This document shows positions 61,350-64,000 of a stretch of 64,000 nucleotides of DNA, in pieces. The stretch is from positions 1,364,001-1,428,000 of the forward strand of contig OZ243980.1 in assembly GCA_965214875.1 (NCBI GenBank). Reading direction: 5' to 3'. The stretch is from CBDAUN01 sp965214875 (GTDB lineage Bacteria; Pseudomonadota; Gammaproteobacteria; Arenicellales; JAJDZL01). Each line of letters starts with the position of its first letter. Position 1 is the stretch's first letter. The notes beneath the pieces are model-generated. The model saw nothing but the letters and a program-made list of their open reading frames with translations, ran no database searches and was not told the origin of the DNA. The position numbers and the translations under genes are program-made.

Positions 61350-64000
61350 ATGAACGCGTTAGCAGAACTGTCCCCCATACAAGAACTGCCGCATTCCGCG
61401 AGAAGGCTGCGGTTTGTTACTGCCACAAGCCTGTTTGACGGACACGACGCGTCGATCAATGTGATTCGCCGCTTGCTCCAAGCATCAGGCGCCGAAGTCG
61501 TTCACCTTGGCCATAACCGGTCGGTGCACGAAGTGGTGTCCGCTGCGGTGCAGGAAGATGCCGACGGCATTGCTGTCAGTTCCTACCAAGGTGGGCACAT
61601 TGAATACTTCAAATACATCGTGGATATGCTCAAAGATGCCGGACGAGAGGATATCAAGGTGTTTGGCGGTGGTGGTGGGGTTATTGTTGCAGAAGAAATC
61701 GATGATTTGCACGAGTACGGCGTGGTGCGAATCTATTCTCCCGCCGATGGCCAGAAACTCGGCTTGCAAGGCATGATCGACGACATGGTGGGTCGTTGCG
61801 CCAACGAAAGGCCAAACCTCGGAGATGGCCTTCAATCAATCGGGGTTGCCGAAACGATGGATTTTGGTGCTCTTGCGAGGCTCATCACAGCGATCGAGTG
61901 CGGAGATTTCGATTGCGAGCAGCTCAACAGCATGGCAAAGTCCAAGTCTTCAGTGTTGGGTATAACGGGAACCGGAGGGTCAGGGAAATCTTCACTGACC
62001 GATGAAATCATCCAGCGGTTCAGGCTTGATGCCAACCCCGACTTTCGCATCGCTATTGTCGCCATTGATCCGACGCGCAAGAAAACTGGCGGTGCGTTGC
62101 TAGGCGATCGCATTCGCATGAATGCCGTCTACGGGGACAACATCTATATGCGCTCACTTGCGACACGCGATGCAAGCGGAATTCCTGACTATCTTGCGGA
62201 TGTGATTAGCGCTTGTCGCGCTTGGCGGTTCGACTTGATTATTGTAGAAACGCCCGGAATCGGGCAAGGTGACACCGGAGTTGTTTCCTATGTAGACCAC
62301 TCGCTTTATGTCATGACACCGGAATACGGTGCCGCCAGTCAGTTGGAAAAGATCGATATGCTTGACTATGCTGATTTTGTAGCGATCAATAAATTCGATT
62401 CCAAAGGGGCTCATGACGCCTATCGAGATGTATGCAAGCAAGTGCAGCGAAATCGCGAGTGTTTCGATCAGCAACCATGCGAAATGCCTGTTTTCGGCAC
62501 CATTTCATCAAGATTCAATGACGAAGGCGTGACCGCGCTTTATTTTGAAATTGCCGCTCGTTTGGGCAAGTATCCGGAAAATTTGGAGCATCGATCGCAG
62601 GTGGCGGCGAAAATGTCATCAAACAGCGGCAGTGCGATACCTGTTGCGAGAAGTGGCTATTTGGCCGAAATCGCGACCACAGTCCGATCTTATCGCGAGC
62701 GTGTCGAAAACCAAAGCGTTATTGTGCGTGAGCGTCAGCGCCTGAAAGCCGTCAGGCAGATGATTTCGCATGATGAAGCGAAAGAGCACATAGATCAACT
62801 TATTGAATCGCGGGAAGAGTCAATCGACGACTCGGTCAAGGGTTTGCTCGACAAGTGGCCAGCGTTGAAAGATTCCTATCGAAATTCTTCGGAAAAATCT
62901 AGCTGGGATGCCTCTGAATCGGAATCGCTGAGCTTTTTCGAAACCTTGTCGGGAACAAGAATCCCCAAAATCGCGTTGCCTAGATATTCGGATCAGGGAG
63001 ATCTTCTAAAGTGGCTGATGCTGGAGAATCTTCCTGGGCATTTCCCTTATACCGGCGGCGTTTTCCCGTTTAAGCGCAAAGACGAAGACCCCACGCGCAT
63101 GTTTGCGGGCGAGGGCGGGCCGCATAAGACTAATCGCCGGTTCAAGCTGCTCTCCGAGCACTCGGGGGCCAAGCGCCTTTCAACTGCGTTCGATTCGGTT
63201 TCGCTCTACGGCTTCGATCCCGACTTGCGACCGGACATTTACGGCAAGGTCGGCAACTCTGGTGTTTCTATCGCGACCGTTGATGACATGAGAGATCTTT
63301 ATGCAGGGTTTGATCTGTGCGACCCGAGAACGTCGGTGTCGATGACCATCAATGGGCCCGCGCCGACTTATCTGGCGATGCTGCTCAACACATCAATTGA
63401 TCAGTGCGTGGAATCTTTCGAAAAAGAGAATGGCCGTGCGCCGAACTTGCAAGAGTTCGAGCGCATTCGATCCAAGGCGCTGAGCAGTGTCAGGGGAACT
63501 GTTCAAGCGGACATCCTGAAAGAGGATCAGGGGCAAAATACCTGTATTTTCTCGACCGAATTCAGCCTTAAGCTGATGGGCGATATACAGCAATACTTCA
63601 TCGCTCAGAATGTGGAGAAGTTCTATTCGGTTTCAATATCCGGCTATCACATCGCCGAAGCTGGTGCCAATCCTATATCGCAACTGGCCTTCACGCTGGC
63701 GAATGCGTTCACCTACGTGGAGCTTTATCTTGCTCGCGGCATGCATATCGATGAATTTTCCAAAAACTTCTCGTTTTTCTTCTCGAATGGACTTGATGCG
63801 GAATACACCGTAATGGGTCGCGTGGCGAGGAGAATCTGGGCGGTGGCGCTTAAAGACAAATATGGCGCCAATGCCAAGAGCCAGAGGCTCAAATACCATA
63901 TTCAGACTTCGGGACGCTCGCTTCATGCTCAAGAGATTGATTTCAATGACATTCGAACCACGTTGCAGGCACTGATCGCGGTCTATGACAACTGCAATAG
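61350..64000 (+). CDS. icmF: Fused isobutyryl-CoA mutase IcmF, 5' part (runs off the window)
   Basis: The first 883 residues of the roughly 1,090-residue fused enzyme. Order: B12-binding domain (about 20-160; TSLFDGHDASIN, LGHNRSVHEV, SSYQGGH), MeaI-type GTPase chaperone (about 205-420; Walker A GITGTGGSGKSS, VETPGIGQGDTG), a linker, then the acyl-CoA mutase barrel from about residue 530 (ALPRYSDQGDL, MTINGPAPTYLAMLLN, SISGYHIAEAGANPISQ). It interconverts isobutyryl- and n-butyryl-CoA; some members also act on isovaleryl/pivalyl-CoA. The frame is intact to the window edge. Start at 61,350 has the family N-terminus but only a weak ribosome site. It is divergent from the isovalerate operon. Confidence 0.93.
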   Translation, partial: MNALAELSPIQELPHSARRLRFVTATSLFDGHDASINVIRRLLQASGAEVVHLGHNRSVHEVVSAAVQEDADGIAVSSYQGGHIEYFKYIVDMLKDAGREDIKVFGGGGGVIVAEEIDDLHEYGVVRIYSPADGQKLGLQGMIDDMVGRCANERPNLGDGLQSIGVAETMDFGALARLITAIECGDFDCEQLNSMAKSKSSVLGITGTGGSGKSSLTDEIIQRFRLDANPDFRIAIVAIDPTRKKTGGALLGDRIRMNAVYGDNIYMRSLATRDASGIPDYLADVISACRAWRFDLIIVETPGIGQGDTGVVSYVDHSLYVMTPEYGAASQLEKIDMLDYADFVAINKFDSKGAHDAYRDVCKQVQRNRECFDQQPCEMPVFGTISSRFNDEGVTALYFEIAARLGKYPENLEHRSQVAAKMSSNSGSAIPVARSGYLAEIATTVRSYRERVENQSVIVRERQRLKAVRQMISHDEAKEHIDQLIESREESIDDSVKGLLDKWPALKDSYRNSSEKSSWDASESESLSFFETLSGTRIPKIALPRYSDQGDLLKWLMLENLPGHFPYTGGVFPFKRKDEDPTRMFAGEGGPHKTNRRFKLLSEHSGAKRLSTAFDSVSLYGFDPDLRPDIYGKVGNSGVSIATVDDMRDLYAGFDLCDPRTSVSMTINGPAPTYLAMLLNTSIDQCVESFEKENGRAPNLQEFERIRSKALSSVRGTVQADILKEDQGQNTCIFSTEFSLKLMGDIQQYFIAQNVEKFYSVSISGYHIAEAGANPISQLAFTLANAFTYVELYLARGMHIDEFSKNFSFFFSNGLDAEYTVMGRVARRIWAVALKDKYGANAKSQRLKYHIQTSGRSLHAQEIDFNDIRTTLQALIAVYDNCN

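Noticed and set aside
1..64000. CRISPR array or rRNA genes
   Set aside because: No regularly spaced repeats and no rRNA-like conserved sequence were seen on reading both strands.

Overview
The window is about 64 kb from a Gram-negative proteobacterium of intermediate GC content. A beta- or gammaproteobacterium is likely, because the dominant feature is an integrative conjugative element (ICE) of the PFGI-1/SPI-7/clc class and the chromosomal genes (liu-type leucine degradation, fused IcmF mutase, MetZ) are common there. This is inference; no rRNA or marker gene settles the taxonomy. Several decayed genes (phytanoyl-CoA dioxygenase, PaaI-type thioesterase, four or more transposase relics) suggest a genome losing genes, perhaps a host-associated lineage.

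Left chromosomal part (1-6.4 kb): a broken phytanoyl-CoA dioxygenase gene; a plus-strand cluster of a creatinase-like M24 protein without metal ligands, a non-pyrrolysine MttB-family methyltransferase and a BKACE-family cleavage enzyme, which together look like quaternary-amine (carnitine/betaine type) catabolism; a CBS-domain protein; and a tRNA-Lys(CUU).

ICE (6,411-49,523): it is bounded by two near-identical 36-bp copies of a palindromic core (12-bp arms, 6-bp spacer). A small tyrosine recombinase lies just inside the left copy and parA at the right copy. Reading leftward from the right end come ParA, ParB, a DUF2857 protein, an STY4528-type replication protein, an ArdC-like antirestriction protein, a complete R64-type IVB pilus operon (PilL-N-O-P-Q-R-S-V-U), two further transfer proteins, and the G-type T4SS block (RAQPRD, TIGR03758/03745/03750/03746/03749/03752/03751, VirB4-like ATPase, TIGR03756), then TIGR03755 and a TraG-N protein. 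The block is interrupted twice. At 30.6-32.8 kb, where the coupling protein TraD and neighbours normally sit, there are transposase relics and a DNA methyltransferase fused to a T5orf172/GIY-YIG-like domain. At 11.2-22.1 kb there is cargo: dapE, an argD-like aminotransferase, a potA-like ABC ATPase, transposase wrecks, a small zinc-ribbon gene, a TerC-type membrane protein and a second methyltransferase-T5orf172 fusion. The two fusions are paralogues with conserved ends and a completely different central target-recognition region. No relaxase or coupling protein is seen, so the element may not transfer by itself.

Right chromosomal part (49.5-64 kb): metZ (methionine synthesis); a minus-strand leucine/isovalerate degradation operon (isovaleryl-CoA dehydrogenase, thiolase, a DsbA-like HCCA isomerase, methylcrotonyl-CoA carboxylase beta, methylglutaconyl-CoA hydratase, methylcrotonyl-CoA carboxylase alpha, HMG-CoA lyase) preceded by a frameshifted PaaI-type thioesterase; and, divergently, the first 2.65 kb of the fused B12-dependent isobutyryl-CoA mutase IcmF, which runs off the window.
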